Counted from the stretch's first letter, positions 26,092 to 36,002 are shown. The stretch: 64,000 nt of DNA from Planctomycetota bacterium (GCA_022574595.1 JACZRS010000001.1:372001-436000); one strand, 5' to 3'. Program-made: numbers and translations. Notes: generated from the sequence alone by a model not told the origin.

Positions 26092-26902
26092 ATCGCCCTT
26101 TACGATTTGGATCATGTTTTACAACGACAACAGCTTCGCCCGATTCATGATCAAGCACAATCCGCCAACCATCATCCGCTGCGCGCTCTAACAATTGCTG
26201 TTTGGAAATCATGTTCTGATGGGGAAGCATGTCGTAACCCATATTAAATGATGGCCCAACATGATTGATGGTCGGCATAACATCGCCAGGAAAACAAACG
26301 GTCCCTTTATCATCAGAAAAACGCAGAGCTTGCTGTCCCCAGGTGTGGCCAACCATGGGCCAGGCAATAATCCCCGGAAGTATCTCCTTCTCGCCATCAA
26401 CTAGCTGTAAGCGATCAGCTATGGGATCCAGATGATTGCGCAAATATGTCCGCGTCATGGTTGATTTATTTGCTAACGCATCTTCCCATTCCGTTTGCTG
26501 CACGAAGACCTTTGCGTTAGGAAATGTTGCAACAGCCTCACCTGATTCATTAAAACGCGATAATCCAGCTGCGTGATCAAAGTGCAGGTGAGTAACTATG
26601 ACGGTATTAATATCTTCAGGGGCGCAGCCAACTTCACTAAGTGCATCAACTATCCATCGCTTCTCCATATCGTAAAGGCTGCGCTCTTTTTCAGTCCACT
26701 TATCCCCGAAGCCAGTCTCGATTAGCACCTTCTGCGAGCCATCATCCAAGAGCAGGCAATTTGTTTGCATGCGAATGCGGTTGTTTTCATCGGGTTTGAT
26801 GAGTTTGGACCAGATGGCTTTAGGCACTACGCCGAACATACTGCCACCATCAAGGCTAAATGAGCCCGCTCGAAGAAGTTGCCACGACCATTGATGATTC
26901 AT
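26075..26902 (-). CDS. MBL-fold metallo-hydrolase
   Basis: 275 residues. The metal motif THLHFDHAAG holds His105, His107, Asp109 and His110; further ligands are the His of MVGHTWGQQAL and the Asp of VCFPGDVMP, with a late His in IVLDHESG. The layout is the generic metallo-beta-lactamase-like hydrolase close to N-acyl homoserine lactonase-type proteins, but substrate cannot be deduced. It overlaps the dehydrogenase gene upstream by 4 bp (start inside its stop), so the two are co-transcribed. Confidence 0.85.
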   Translation of the reverse strand: MNHQWSWQLLRAGSFSLDGGSMFGVVPKAIWSKLIKPDENNRIRMQTNCLLLDDGSQKVLIETGFGDKWTEKERSLYDMEKRWIVDALSEVGCAPEDINTVIVTHLHFDHAAGLSRFNESGEAVATFPNAKVFVQQTEWEDALANKSTMTRTYLRNHLDPIADRLQLVDGEKEILPGIIAWPMVGHTWGQQALRFSDDKGTVCFPGDVMPTINHVGPSFNMGYDMLPHQNMISKQQLLERAADDGWRIVLDHESGEAVVVVKHDPNRKGRFILNS

Positions 26903-28272
26903 GCTTTGATGATCGGTGCGGTTGGATTTGGTACGCGCGACATTGCGTTTCTCGTATCGATAATGAGCTGCGCGTGTTTGCCGATTAGGCCATAATCAAT
27001 GGAAGTATGATCGGTGATGATTAATACGCAATCGTGGTCCTTGATCACTTGTTCTGTTAATGGCGTAGATGTCAGATCAATATCATGTCGGCGCATCTTG
27101 GGGAACATCGGAACATGTGGATCGTGATAGGAAACTTGTGCGCCTCCCGACCAAAGCAATTCAATAATCACAGCAGCGGGACTCTCACGTACATCATCTA
27201 TATCAGGTTTGTAGGCAATACCGATCACCAGAATTTTGGCATTATGCAAGGCTTTTTTGCCAATATTTAGTGCGGACATCAGCTGCGAAACTACATATGA
27301 AGGCATTTGAGCGTTTACTTCGCCCGCAAGTTCTATGAACTTGGTGTTGCGACCAATCTCTTTGGCTTTCCATGTCAAGTAAAACGGATCGATGGGAATG
27401 CAGTGTCCGCCAAGCCCAGGCCCGGGGTAAAACGGCTGATATCCAAAGGGCTTGGTAGAAGCAGCTTCGATAACTTCCCAAATATCAATTCCCATTTCCG
27501 CTAATAAAGTTTTAAGCTCGTTAACCATTGCGATATTTACTGCACGATAAATGTTCTCCACCAGCTTGGCCGCTTCCGCAACTTCCGCAGATGACACCGC
27601 ATGAACTTCTGTAATCAGATTTTCGTACATTGCAACCGCAAGATCAGTGCTTATGGCATCAACTCCGCCAACGAGTTTTGGGATTGTTGAAGTATCGTAA
27701 TTTGCGCGTCCGGGATCTTCACGTTCAGGACTATAAGCCACAAAGAAATCGCGACCACACTTTAATCCAGTCTTTTCGAGAATGGGCAGCATCTCATCGC
27801 GAGTAGTGCCCGGGTAAGTCGTAGATTCGAGAACAATAAGTTGTCCTGGTTTTAGTAGTGATGCAACCATCTTTGTGCTATCTAAAACAAAGCTCAAATC
27901 GGGTTCACGGTGGGGGCCTAGCGGGGTGGGTACACAAAGCAAAATCGCATCTGCATCCTCAAGCGATGATGCATCAGAAGTCGCTATAAATTTTTCAGAT
28001 GCAGCTAACTTTGGAGCGAGATCATCGCCAAGATGCTTTAGATATGACTCGCCTTTATTTAGCATGTCGATTTTTGATTGATCACAGTCGTAGCCTATGA
28101 CTTTGTAGCCCGCATCATGGGCGGTACGGGCCATGGGCAGGCCCACGTAACCAAGCCCGACTATGCCGATGGTTGCGGTCTTATTCTCCAGCCGCTCCCT
28201 TAGAGTGGTCGCAGCTTCACAGGAGGAGAAATCTGCCATCAAGCTTTTAGTCTGTTTAGTTATCATTGTCAT
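26899..28272 (-). CDS. UDP-N-acetylglucosamine 6-dehydrogenase-like (WbpA/UDP-GlcNAcA type)
   Basis: 457 residues; start may be Met 12 (28239). NAD-binding site GIVGLGYVGLPMARTA at about 36-51. The central and C-terminal UDPGDH domains show ESTTYPGTTRD, KLVENIYRAVNIAMVNEL and the active-site GPGLGGHCIPIDPFYLTW with the catalytic Cys. The GHCIPIDP form favours the UDP-GlcNAc/UDP-ManNAc group over UDP-glucose dehydrogenase. It oxidises C6 to the uronic acid with two NAD. Products could feed the WbpB/E/D-like enzymes at 42.3-45.2 kb, although these lie 14 kb away. Confidence 0.85.
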   Translation of the reverse strand: MTMITKQTKSLMADFSSCEAATTLRERLENKTATIGIVGLGYVGLPMARTAHDAGYKVIGYDCDQSKIDMLNKGESYLKHLGDDLAPKLAASEKFIATSDASSLEDADAILLCVPTPLGPHREPDLSFVLDSTKMVASLLKPGQLIVLESTTYPGTTRDEMLPILEKTGLKCGRDFFVAYSPEREDPGRANYDTSTIPKLVGGVDAISTDLAVAMYENLITEVHAVSSAEVAEAAKLVENIYRAVNIAMVNELKTLLAEMGIDIWEVIEAASTKPFGYQPFYPGPGLGGHCIPIDPFYLTWKAKEIGRNTKFIELAGEVNAQMPSYVVSQLMSALNIGKKALHNAKILVIGIAYKPDIDDVRESPAAVIIELLWSGGAQVSYHDPHVPMFPKMRRHDIDLTSTPLTEQVIKDHDCVLIITDHTSIDYGLIGKHAQLIIDTRNAMSRVPNPTAPIIKA

Positions 28273-28335
28273 AGTGAAATTGTACTACTTAACCGCGGGA
28301 TATTTAGTTCTGTCAGCCTAACATTTCTCAAATAA

Positions 28336-29655
28336 CTACGAAACCAGCTTGCTGGGATCTTGCAATAGCTCTATCAGAGTGTTGAGGAATCTTGCGCCTT
28401 CCGCACCATCAACAACTCGATGATCACAGCTAAGACTCAGAGGCATAACTCTGCCCGCATAAAATTTACCGTCCTTTGTCAGTACCTGCTCTCGTACTCG
28501 ACCCACGCCAAGGATCGCAACCTCTGGATAGTTGATGATAGGCGTGGAGAAGATTCCGCCATAGCTGCCAACATTGCTTATGCTAAATGTGCCTCCAATT
28601 AACTCTTCACGTGAAATAGATCTATCACGACATCGACTTGCAACATCCGCAACATATCCATCAAGCTGCGCTAGTGTTAATGAATCTGCGTTACTGATAA
28701 CCGGTACCATCAAGCCATGATCCGTATCCACCGCTATGCCGAGATTGATAACGCTTTTGATTAGGATCTCTTCTTTTTGGTCATCAACATTAGCGTTTAC
28801 GCTCGGATGCTGTTTGAGAGCGCGGCAAACTGCGTTAATTACAAAGGGCAAGAAGCTGAGTTTGTTGCCGGTGACTGCTGCGTATTCCTTGCGTTTTGCT
28901 GCAAGTAAAGATACATCCGCTTCATCGACAACGGTATAGTGAACTGCGGTTCTTACTGAGCGCTCCAGTGCTTGAGCGATTTTTCTGCGAACGCCACGCA
29001 TGGGTATTCGCTGGGCTATGCCATCACCGCTAATTGTTGGAGCAGGCATGGGAGTTGATGGGCTAGCTTGTGTTGGAGCAGCAGGTGCAACACCACTTGT
29101 TAATGAGTGGATATCACTTGCGGTAACTCTGCCTCCTCTACCTGACCCAGGCACGTTATTAATATCAACGCCTAGCTCGCGCGCTACTCGTCTTACCGCA
29201 GGGGTTGCCAGCGCTTTATTAGATGTTGTTTGATGTTCACCATCGGGCTTTCGCGCAAAACGATCGGAAATTGAGACCGAAGCCCCAACAGTCCCTACCA
29301 CCGTGCCTGCATCTTCATTATCATCATCAGTCGCAGCTTCAACAGGTTGCGCTACTTTTGTAGCAGAACTTGGCGCACTGATTGCTTTACTGTTACTACT
29401 TGATTCGTAGCTTACAAGTGCGCTACCAACCATAATAATATCCCCTTCTTTACCGTGAAGTTGTTGGATCACGCCACTCCATGGGCTGGGCACTTCAACA
29501 AGGGCTTTATCTGTTTCCATCTCCGCAAGTGTCTGATGTTCATCAACGTGATCGCCAGGTTTTACCTTCCAGCTAATGATCTCAGCTTCGTGAACACCCT
29601 CACCTAGATCGGGCAAGATGAATTGTGATTTATCAATTGGTTGCTTAATGGTCAT
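28336..29655 (-). CDS. 2-oxoacid dehydrogenase complex E2 (dihydrolipoyl acyltransferase)
   Basis: 439 residues in the usual order: one lipoyl domain (lipoylated Lys in EMETDKALVEVPSP), an Ala/Pro-rich linker, a peripheral-subunit-binding domain (LATPAVRRVARELGVDI..VPGSGRGGRVTASDI), a second linker, and the catalytic domain ending LSCDHRVVDGAEGARFL with the active-site HxxxDG. It transfers the acyl group to CoA in the cytoplasmic complex. Position after E1 genes and next to a leucine dehydrogenase-like gene favours the branched-chain 2-oxoacid complex, though pyruvate cannot be excluded. No E3 (dihydrolipoyl dehydrogenase) is present in the window. Confidence 0.9.
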   Translation of the reverse strand: MTIKQPIDKSQFILPDLGEGVHEAEIISWKVKPGDHVDEHQTLAEMETDKALVEVPSPWSGVIQQLHGKEGDIIMVGSALVSYESSSNSKAISAPSSATKVAQPVEAATDDDNEDAGTVVGTVGASVSISDRFARKPDGEHQTTSNKALATPAVRRVARELGVDINNVPGSGRGGRVTASDIHSLTSGVAPAAPTQASPSTPMPAPTISGDGIAQRIPMRGVRRKIAQALERSVRTAVHYTVVDEADVSLLAAKRKEYAAVTGNKLSFLPFVINAVCRALKQHPSVNANVDDQKEEILIKSVINLGIAVDTDHGLMVPVISNADSLTLAQLDGYVADVASRCRDRSISREELIGGTFSISNVGSYGGIFSTPIINYPEVAILGVGRVREQVLTKDGKFYAGRVMPLSLSCDHRVVDGAEGARFLNTLIELLQDPSKLVS

Positions 29656-29663
29656 GGCAATTC

Positions 29664-30632
29664 TTAATAGGCTGCGACTTCTGCTAGGGCTTTGCCAATA
29701 CGCTCAGCTTCGGGCAGATACTCGAGTTCCTTTTTGTAATAAGGCATTGTCATATCAAATCCAGTTACACGCTGAATCGGTGCTTCAAGATATAAGAAAC
29801 AATGTTCCATAATGCGGCTGGCGATTTCTGCACCTAAGCCGCAATTCTTAGGTGCTTCGTGAACAATTACCGCTCGGCCAGTCTTACGTACCGACTGAAC
29901 TATAGTCTGTGTATCAATGGGATAGATAGTGCGCAGATCAATCAGTTCAATAGATTTGCCGGATGCTTCAATGGCTGTCATGCACTGCACAACCGGAGCG
30001 CCCCAGGATATCACAGTTACTTCATCACCTTCAGCAACAACGCGAGCTTTACCCAAGGGAATCGTGTACTCATCCTCGGGAACCTCTTCACGAAATGCGC
30101 GATACAAACGCTTGGGCTCAAAGAATATTACCGGATCTGGATCACGAATTGCTGAGATAAGTAAACCCTTAGCGTCATAGGGTGAGGATGGCATTACAAC
30201 CTTAATACCAGGCTGATGTGCGTACACTGCTTCAGGAGAATCGCTATGGAGTTCCGGAGCGTGTATTCCTCCACCAATAGGTACGCGAACCGTTAATGGC
30301 ACAGTTAGCGCACCTCTTGTTCGTGAGCGCATTCGAGCTGCATGTGTGCAAATCTGGTCATACGCAGGTGCCAGGAAACCTTCAAATTGGATTTCAGGTA
30401 TGGGTCGAAGGCCGGCCATTGCTAGTCCAATTGCTGTACCAAGTATTCCAGATTCTGCGAGTGGTGTATCAACAACGCGTTTTTCCCCGAAGCGCTTATG
30501 CAGACCTTCGGTAACTCGAAATACACCGCCGTTTACGCCAATATCTTCGCCTAGGATAATGATGCGATCATCTCGCTCCATTTCCTGGATCAAGGCAAGG
30601 TTAATAGCTTGTACAAGTGTTAGGTTAGCCAT
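29664..30632 (-). CDS. 2-oxoacid dehydrogenase E1 component, beta subunit
   Basis: 322 residues. Typical E1beta text: LTLVQAINLALIQEMERDD, ILGEDIGVNGGVFRVTEGL, FGEKRVVDTPLAESGILG and the C-terminal transketolase half with VIVHEAPKNCGLGAEIASRI. It pairs with the E1alpha gene 12 bp upstream to bind thiamine diphosphate at the subunit interface and decarboxylate the 2-oxoacid. Eight bases separate it from the E2 gene, so E1alpha-E1beta-E2 is one transcript. Confidence 0.92.
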   Translation of the reverse strand: MANLTLVQAINLALIQEMERDDRIIILGEDIGVNGGVFRVTEGLHKRFGEKRVVDTPLAESGILGTAIGLAMAGLRPIPEIQFEGFLAPAYDQICTHAARMRSRTRGALTVPLTVRVPIGGGIHAPELHSDSPEAVYAHQPGIKVVMPSSPYDAKGLLISAIRDPDPVIFFEPKRLYRAFREEVPEDEYTIPLGKARVVAEGDEVTVISWGAPVVQCMTAIEASGKSIELIDLRTIYPIDTQTIVQSVRKTGRAVIVHEAPKNCGLGAEIASRIMEHCFLYLEAPIQRVTGFDMTMPYYKKELEYLPEAERIGKALAEVAAY

Positions 30633-30644
30633 AGTCGTGATCTT

Positions 30645-31784
30645 TTAGTTAACGGTTTCCTCAATGCCTTGCTTGGTTGGTGTTTCGACTCCTTGCGCGA
30701 AGCCTTCCTGGCCCAGGCTTGATGTACGCAGGGTGTCGCGTTGTCTTCTTAATTCCTCAGGAATATCCGCATACATCGCATCAAAGTACTCTTCGATGGG
30801 AGTATCTGCAATTTCCTCAGCCCTTTTTACCGCATCAGCAACTTCAGCCTTGGCGCGCTCTTGCAATGCGTCTTCCTTAGATCTATCCCAGAGTTTTAGC
30901 TCTTTTAAGTAATTGCCAAGTCTAATGATGGGATCACGTTGCATCCACATTTGAAGCTCAGCCTCATCGCGGTATCTGCGTGCATCATCAGCAGTAGTGT
31001 GGTCGCCTAACCTATAGGTCAGGGCTTCGATGAAGGTTGGTCGATTGGTTTCTCTGGCACGCTGCGACGCTTCTTTCATCACACGAACTACTGCGAATAT
31101 ATCATTGCCATCGCACTGAATGCAGTCCATGCCATAGGCTATTCCACGTTGGGCCAGAGTCGGTGCAGAGCATTGTTTGTTTGTAGGAACTGAAATCGCC
31201 CAACCGTTATTTTGGCAGAAGAAAACAATAGGCAGATCGAGGTTTGCTGCGAAGTTCATAGCTTCGTGAAAATCGCCTTCGCTGGTTGCGCCATCGCCAA
31301 AGAACGTGCAGGCAATGCGTTTTTCTTCACGATACTTAGCTGCCCAGGCTAAGCCGGCGGCGTGCAGCATCTGCGTTCCAATAGGTATTGCAAGAGGGGT
31401 AATGCAAAGACCATCTGGTATTTTGTTGCCACGCTCATCACCCATCCAGTGCAGGAGGATGTATTCCATAGGCAGGCCGCGCCAAAATAAGCCTGTATTT
31501 TCACGGTAACAAGTGACCAGCCAATCATCTTTATTTAGTACGTACGCTGCTCCGAGAGAAGTTGCTTCCTGTCCGCGGTTTTCCGGATAGGTTCCCATTC
31601 GACCTGATCGCTGCAGCTTAAAAGCAATTTCATCAAAGCGACGGGATATAGCCATCTGCTCATAGAGCTTTACGAGATCATCGTTAGGGATAAGGTCCGC
31701 TCCGAGCTGCGCATCAAAGCGCCCATGCTCATCCAAGATGGAAACGGATTCAATACTTGCGGTATAAACTGTTCTAGCGGGCAT
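30645..31784 (-). CDS. 2-oxoacid dehydrogenase E1 component, alpha subunit
   Basis: 379 residues. The thiamine diphosphate motif is CTFFGDGATSEGDFHEAMNFA followed by the closing FFCQNNGWAIS, and the YRLGDHTTADDARRYRD loop resembles the phosphorylation-loop region of branched-chain E1alpha. That region (GDHTTADDA rather than GHSMSDP) supports a branched-chain over a pyruvate complex. It overlaps the end of the leucine dehydrogenase-like gene by 11 bp. Confidence 0.92.
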   Translation of the reverse strand: MPARTVYTASIESVSILDEHGRFDAQLGADLIPNDDLVKLYEQMAISRRFDEIAFKLQRSGRMGTYPENRGQEATSLGAAYVLNKDDWLVTCYRENTGLFWRGLPMEYILLHWMGDERGNKIPDGLCITPLAIPIGTQMLHAAGLAWAAKYREEKRIACTFFGDGATSEGDFHEAMNFAANLDLPIVFFCQNNGWAISVPTNKQCSAPTLAQRGIAYGMDCIQCDGNDIFAVVRVMKEASQRARETNRPTFIEALTYRLGDHTTADDARRYRDEAELQMWMQRDPIIRLGNYLKELKLWDRSKEDALQERAKAEVADAVKRAEEIADTPIEEYFDAMYADIPEELRRQRDTLRTSSLGQEGFAQGVETPTKQGIEETVN

Positions 31785-32946
31785 GAACCTGCTCCTGAGT
31801 TGCCATGGGGCCAGCGGCGATTCGCTCGTTTGCCAGCGCTACCGCAGCGGCATGAGTCGACGACATAGATTCTGAGCTTTTTAGAACTTGTGTTGTCGTA
31901 ATTTCAATATCGGCAATCTTACGTTCAATCTGAGCCTCCGTAAGGCCCAGATAAGTACCTGAAAGCTGAATCACTCCGCCGGCGTTTGCTATAAAGTCAG
32001 GCACATACAAAATGCCTTGATTTTTTAGCGCAGCTGCATCCTCATCTGGATCATCCAGCACATTGTTAGCAGCGCCCGCAATAATCGAACACTTCAGCGT
32101 TCTAGCGCGGTTGGCATCAATTACGCCACCTAAGGCACACGGCGCAAGGATGTCGCAAACACTTGCAAATAATGCTTTGTCGTTTTCCACAAATTCTAAA
32201 CCAAGTTCGCTACTTGCGTGTTTACGTGTGTTTTCATTTATTTCAGCAGCAATAACTTTAGCACCTGCATCAAGGAGAATCTTTGCCAGGATATAACCAA
32301 CGTGACCTATACCTTGAATTGCCACGGTAAGTCCGCTGAAATCTACAGGCTTGCCAAGGTGTTCCAGCGCAGCTTTCATTGCATTTAGTGTTCCATGGGC
32401 TGTGTGCGGCGATGGGTCTCCGCCAACTGACACTTTTTCGCCGCCCATTACATGCTTGGTTTCAAGAGCCATCCAGTCTATGTACTGTGGATTAACTCCA
32501 ACATCTTCCGCTGCGATATAGTCGCCATCAAATTTTTCTACAAAACGCCCCATTGCTCGTGCTTCGGATTCGCTACCGGCAAGACCCGGCCTAGGTAATA
32601 GAACAACACTCTTAGCGCCGCCCATAGCCAGACCAGCAACCGCTGCTTTGTAGGTCATCCCCTCAGATAAACGCAGAACATCATAAATTGCATCAGCTTC
32701 AGTTGCGTAATGCCAACGCCTTGTTCCGCCAAGTGCGTTACCTAACTTGGTGGAGTGGATCGCAATAATTGCGCGCAGACCCGACTGGGGATCTTGGTGG
32801 AAGCAGATCCGTTCATGTCCGCGTTCAATCATTTGCTCAAAGGTATTCATGGCTAACTCATTAGGAATCGAGATCATCTTTCCCAGCTTACTTTTACGCT
32901 GAGGCATTGACAGAAAACGCTTCGCCACATCATTTGGGCTCTGCAA
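31774..32946 (-). CDS. Glu/Leu/Phe/Val dehydrogenase, probably leucine dehydrogenase
   Basis: Up to 390 residues from a TTG at 32946; ATG 32907 or 32877 (MISIPNELAM) would give a more usual family length of about 365. Substrate domain has RRWHYATEADAIYDVLRLS and the catalytic Lys in MTYKAAVAGLAMGGAKSV; NAD-binding site VAIQGIGHVGYILAKIL. Late PDFIANAGGVIQLS is characteristic. Deaminates Leu, Val or Ile to the 2-oxoacid that the adjoining E1-E2 complex uses. It follows the acyl-CoA dehydrogenase gene closely and precedes E1alpha with overlap, so the operon matches a branched-chain degradation route. Confidence 0.85.
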   Translation of the reverse strand: MQSPNDVAKRFLSMPQRKSKLGKMISIPNELAMNTFEQMIERGHERICFHQDPQSGLRAIIAIHSTKLGNALGGTRRWHYATEADAIYDVLRLSEGMTYKAAVAGLAMGGAKSVVLLPRPGLAGSESEARAMGRFVEKFDGDYIAAEDVGVNPQYIDWMALETKHVMGGEKVSVGGDPSPHTAHGTLNAMKAALEHLGKPVDFSGLTVAIQGIGHVGYILAKILLDAGAKVIAAEINENTRKHASSELGLEFVENDKALFASVCDILAPCALGGVIDANRARTLKCSIIAGAANNVLDDPDEDAAALKNQGILYVPDFIANAGGVIQLSGTYLGLTEAQIERKIADIEITTTQVLKSSESMSSTHAAAVALANERIAAGPMATQEQVHAR

Positions 32947-32949
32947 GTA

Positions 32950-34959
32950 TTATAGGTGCGGCACATCCGAAGTCTGGACCGTTGAACCTGATCCAAACTG
33001 AGGAATATGAGTCTGATCAGGTGTTCTGCCCGTGCCCGCAGCTGACTTATCCGGCGTCTTCTCTGGAATAACGTAGTCTGAATTGGGAGCTAAATCCATC
33101 TGCTTCATCGCCGCACTAGCGCATCGGACCATTGTTCGGTCGGTGTTCTGCCTTAATGCCCTAATACTGGCGTTAAATTCATCTTCAGCTATGGCACAAA
33201 TATGATCGACGGTTCTAATATCTTGCTCCATCTGCTGGCCGTTGACTCTATCTCGAAGCGCTTTATCCAGTTTCGCAAGGCTGCAGACAATCGCGTGTAT
33301 CCACATCACTGACCAGCTAAGGCGATACTGAATCATCTGAAGCGTAACTAGCTGCTCCTTATGAATCTTAAACATCTGCTTAACCTGATAGCTGAATTCC
33401 TGAATCATATTTTCAAGGCGGCTTTGAAAATGTGCAAGCTCCGGCCTTAAGCGCGTGATCCTTGGCTTGGCCCGCTTGATCCCCAGGAATAGTTCAAGCG
33501 CAACACGAATACCTGCGCCAATATGGGAAGCAGGGTTATTCTTAATTGATAATAGATATTCGCCTAATTGTTTCGAGCCATAGGCAAAGACAAAGCTGTG
33601 CATGACTTCATTAGCGCCTTCGACGATGATGTTAATTCTGCTATCGCGCCAAAGTCGTTCGACTTCGTTTTCGGTCATGTAGCCTTCGCCGCCCATTATT
33701 TGAAGGGCCATGTCTGTGCAGCGGAACCCCATCTCCGAACAGAAGATTTTGCAGATTGCGGTTTCGAGCATGATGTCTTCATCACCACGATCAAGAAAAC
33801 CTGTGGTTGAATAAAGCATGGCATCCATTGCGTAGTAGTAGGCGCTCATCTTTGCGATCTTTTCTTGTATCAACTCGAAGTCGCAAATCGGTCGATCAAA
33901 CTGGTGGCGGTATTGTGCCCACTTAATACCCTGCTCCATTGCCACCTTGCCAGCACCGACCATTCCCGCTGAAAGTGTGCAGCGTCCAATATTCAGGCAA
34001 GTTAATGCTACGTTTAAACCTTTGCCTTCTTTATGCAGCAGATTTTCGCGCGGAACTTTCACGTTGGTAAAACGAAGTCGTCCCTGCCAAGTGCCACGAA
34101 TTCCACATTTTGCCCTATTTCTGCTGAATATATCCACGCCTGGCATATCTGGCGTGCAGATAAGTGCGGTGATACTTTCCTTTTCTTTACCAGTCTTGGG
34201 ATCCTTGATTTTTTGCTTTGCCATAACTGTAAATAAGCCAGCCATGGAAGCAGAGGTCGCCCATTTCTTTTCGCCGTTAAGAATGTAATGCGTGCCATCA
34301 TCTGATAATTCGCAATGTGTTTCCTGACCGCCCGCATCACAGCCTACGTTGGGTTCAGACAAACAGAACGCGCTGAGCATGTTATTAGCCATGCGTGGTA
34401 GATAAAGCTTCTTTTGTTCTTCGGTTCCAAACAGCTTTATGGCTCCACACCCGATAGATTGGTGTGCGGAAACCATTACTGCGGTCGAACCGCAACTGCA
34501 ACCAATGCGCTCTAATACACGGTTGTAGCTGGTGATTCCAAAACCTCCGCCCCCATATTCCTGTGGGATGATCATACCCATCACGCCTAATTCAAATAGA
34601 CGCTTAATTGCCGACTCAGGAATCTCTTGCTCTTGATCAATCTGGATTGTTGGGTGTTCGTTCTTAAAGTAATCATCAAGCGCTGCTAAAAGTTGATCGC
34701 AGCGCGCTACTTCTTCAGGACTAACTTCCGGGTAAGGAAATACTAAATCTTCGCGCAGCGATCCCCAGAAAATGTTCTTAATGAAACCCATTCGCTCGGG
34801 ATCAGGGCCCAGCATCTCCTGAGCCTTTTGGATTTGCTTGCGGTCTCTCTCTGAGAGGTTCTTTAGATCGGCTGCGAGGTCGGGCTTGGACACGACTTGG
34901 ATCTCCATAAATGGCGCAAGGCCTGGGAAGTTGATTCTAGACGATGGTTGCCATTGCAT
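32950..34959 (-). CDS. Acyl-CoA dehydrogenase, long (VLCAD/ACAD9-like) form
   Basis: 669 residues, or 652 from Met 18 (34908). Longer than the normal 380-residue enzyme. The core has MIIPQEYGGGGFGITSYNRV, FCLSEPNVGCDAGG, EKKWATSASMAGLFTVMAK, and the FAD/substrate end ALQIMGGEGYMTENEVERLW with RDSRINIIVEGANEVM carrying the expected catalytic Glu. A helical extension of about 180 residues after the core resembles the C-terminal domain of very-long-chain and ACAD9 enzymes. It probably oxidises acyl-CoA from the adjacent complex or fatty acids. The final 35 residues are Pro/Thr/Ser-rich and unlike the family. Confidence 0.85.
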   Translation of the reverse strand: MQWQPSSRINFPGLAPFMEIQVVSKPDLAADLKNLSERDRKQIQKAQEMLGPDPERMGFIKNIFWGSLREDLVFPYPEVSPEEVARCDQLLAALDDYFKNEHPTIQIDQEQEIPESAIKRLFELGVMGMIIPQEYGGGGFGITSYNRVLERIGCSCGSTAVMVSAHQSIGCGAIKLFGTEEQKKLYLPRMANNMLSAFCLSEPNVGCDAGGQETHCELSDDGTHYILNGEKKWATSASMAGLFTVMAKQKIKDPKTGKEKESITALICTPDMPGVDIFSRNRAKCGIRGTWQGRLRFTNVKVPRENLLHKEGKGLNVALTCLNIGRCTLSAGMVGAGKVAMEQGIKWAQYRHQFDRPICDFELIQEKIAKMSAYYYAMDAMLYSTTGFLDRGDEDIMLETAICKIFCSEMGFRCTDMALQIMGGEGYMTENEVERLWRDSRINIIVEGANEVMHSFVFAYGSKQLGEYLLSIKNNPASHIGAGIRVALELFLGIKRAKPRITRLRPELAHFQSRLENMIQEFSYQVKQMFKIHKEQLVTLQMIQYRLSWSVMWIHAIVCSLAKLDKALRDRVNGQQMEQDIRTVDHICAIAEDEFNASIRALRQNTDRTMVRCASAAMKQMDLAPNSDYVIPEKTPDKSAAGTGRTPDQTHIPQFGSGSTVQTSDVPHL

Positions 34960-35228
34960 GGCTGATACTTAGTTAGGACGGCAGAAATAGCGTAAACACC
35001 CACTAAGATCCCCAAAATACATCGTCAAGGCAGCACCTGACCTTGCGGCCAGGTCTTATGCAGCTGCGAAAACCCTATTCTCACCCACCACTGCACCTTG
35101 TGAAATAATACCTAAAGAGCCTTACATAGTACCACTTAATTGTTTGTGAATTATTGTACGAAGTTAACTTCAATCAGACCACCGCCAATGGTTGTTAGAA
35201 GCTGCATAGAGCACATTTATGATTCATT
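34960..35228. other. Spacer without recognised gene
   Basis: 269 bp between the acyl-CoA dehydrogenase start and the enoyl-CoA hydratase stop, both on the minus strand. AT-rich in its left-hand part, with no open frame or strong stem-loop that I can see; it probably holds the promoter of the operon that runs from 34959 down to 28336. Confidence 0.3.
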
Positions 35229-35975
35229 TTACTTAGCCATTTGTGCTTTTAAGCGGGTCTGAGCTTCATCAGTAGCGATTACATCTGCTGAGAGGTCTGC
35301 TGCTCGATCAAAAATGTCATCAGTTAGCGAGCCATCCAGCTCGTTTAGCCAGGTTTTTGTTGTAGTTGCTGCGAGTTTGCCGCCGGTTACGAGTTGCTCT
35401 GCCAGCTCTTGCGTTGCTGAATTGAGCTTATCTAGCTCTACCAGATGAGTTGCCAATCCTTTGTTGAAGGATTCTTCGCCTGAGATTGTTCCGCCAAGTA
35501 AAAGCATGGCTCGGGCCGGACCTGGGCCGATTTTGCGCATCAGCCAGGGTGCAACGACTGCTGGGCAAAGTCCCAGGCGAACTTCGGGATAGCCTACTTT
35601 CGCCTCGGGATGAGTAATGGCGAAGTCGGTGACGACCATCAGACCGCATCCGCCACCTATCGCTGCACCATTAATCTTTGCGATTGTGGGAAAAGGCAGC
35701 CTTCGTATAGCACGTGCAACTCTAGATAAGCCATGGAGCATCCTTCTCATCCCAACCGCATCAGACATGACACCTTCCAGATCCATCCCAGCACAAAACG
35801 ATTTTCCTTCGCCTGCAAGGATCATCACGCGCACAGATTCATCGTGCTTGACAGTTTCGATAGTCTGCTCAAGTGAATCAATAAGATCATTAGAAAGCGC
35901 GTTGCGCTTGTCAGGCCGATTCATGACGACGGTAGCAATGCCATCAGTAACAGAGCTATAAGAAATATCAGACAT
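35229..35975 (-). CDS. Enoyl-CoA hydratase/isomerase family protein
   Basis: 248 residues, normal crotonase length. N-terminus GIATVVMNRPDKRNALSNDL and the oxyanion-hole segments AGEGKSFCAGMDLEG and KINGAAIGGGCGLMVVTDFA are clear. The expected catalytic Glu positions around EVRLGLCPAVVAPWLM contain one Glu, so hydratase rather than thioesterase or isomerase is plausible but not certain. It adds water to 2-enoyl-CoA, following the acyl-CoA dehydrogenase encoded 270 bp downstream on the same strand. Confidence 0.87.
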   Translation of the reverse strand: MSDISYSSVTDGIATVVMNRPDKRNALSNDLIDSLEQTIETVKHDESVRVMILAGEGKSFCAGMDLEGVMSDAVGMRRMLHGLSRVARAIRRLPFPTIAKINGAAIGGGCGLMVVTDFAITHPEAKVGYPEVRLGLCPAVVAPWLMRKIGPGPARAMLLLGGTISGEESFNKGLATHLVELDKLNSATQELAEQLVTGGKLAATTTKTWLNELDGSLTDDIFDRAADLSADVIATDEAQTRLKAQMAK

Positions 35976-36002
35976 GTCGTTACTGTAGCATCAATTTGGA
36001 CA

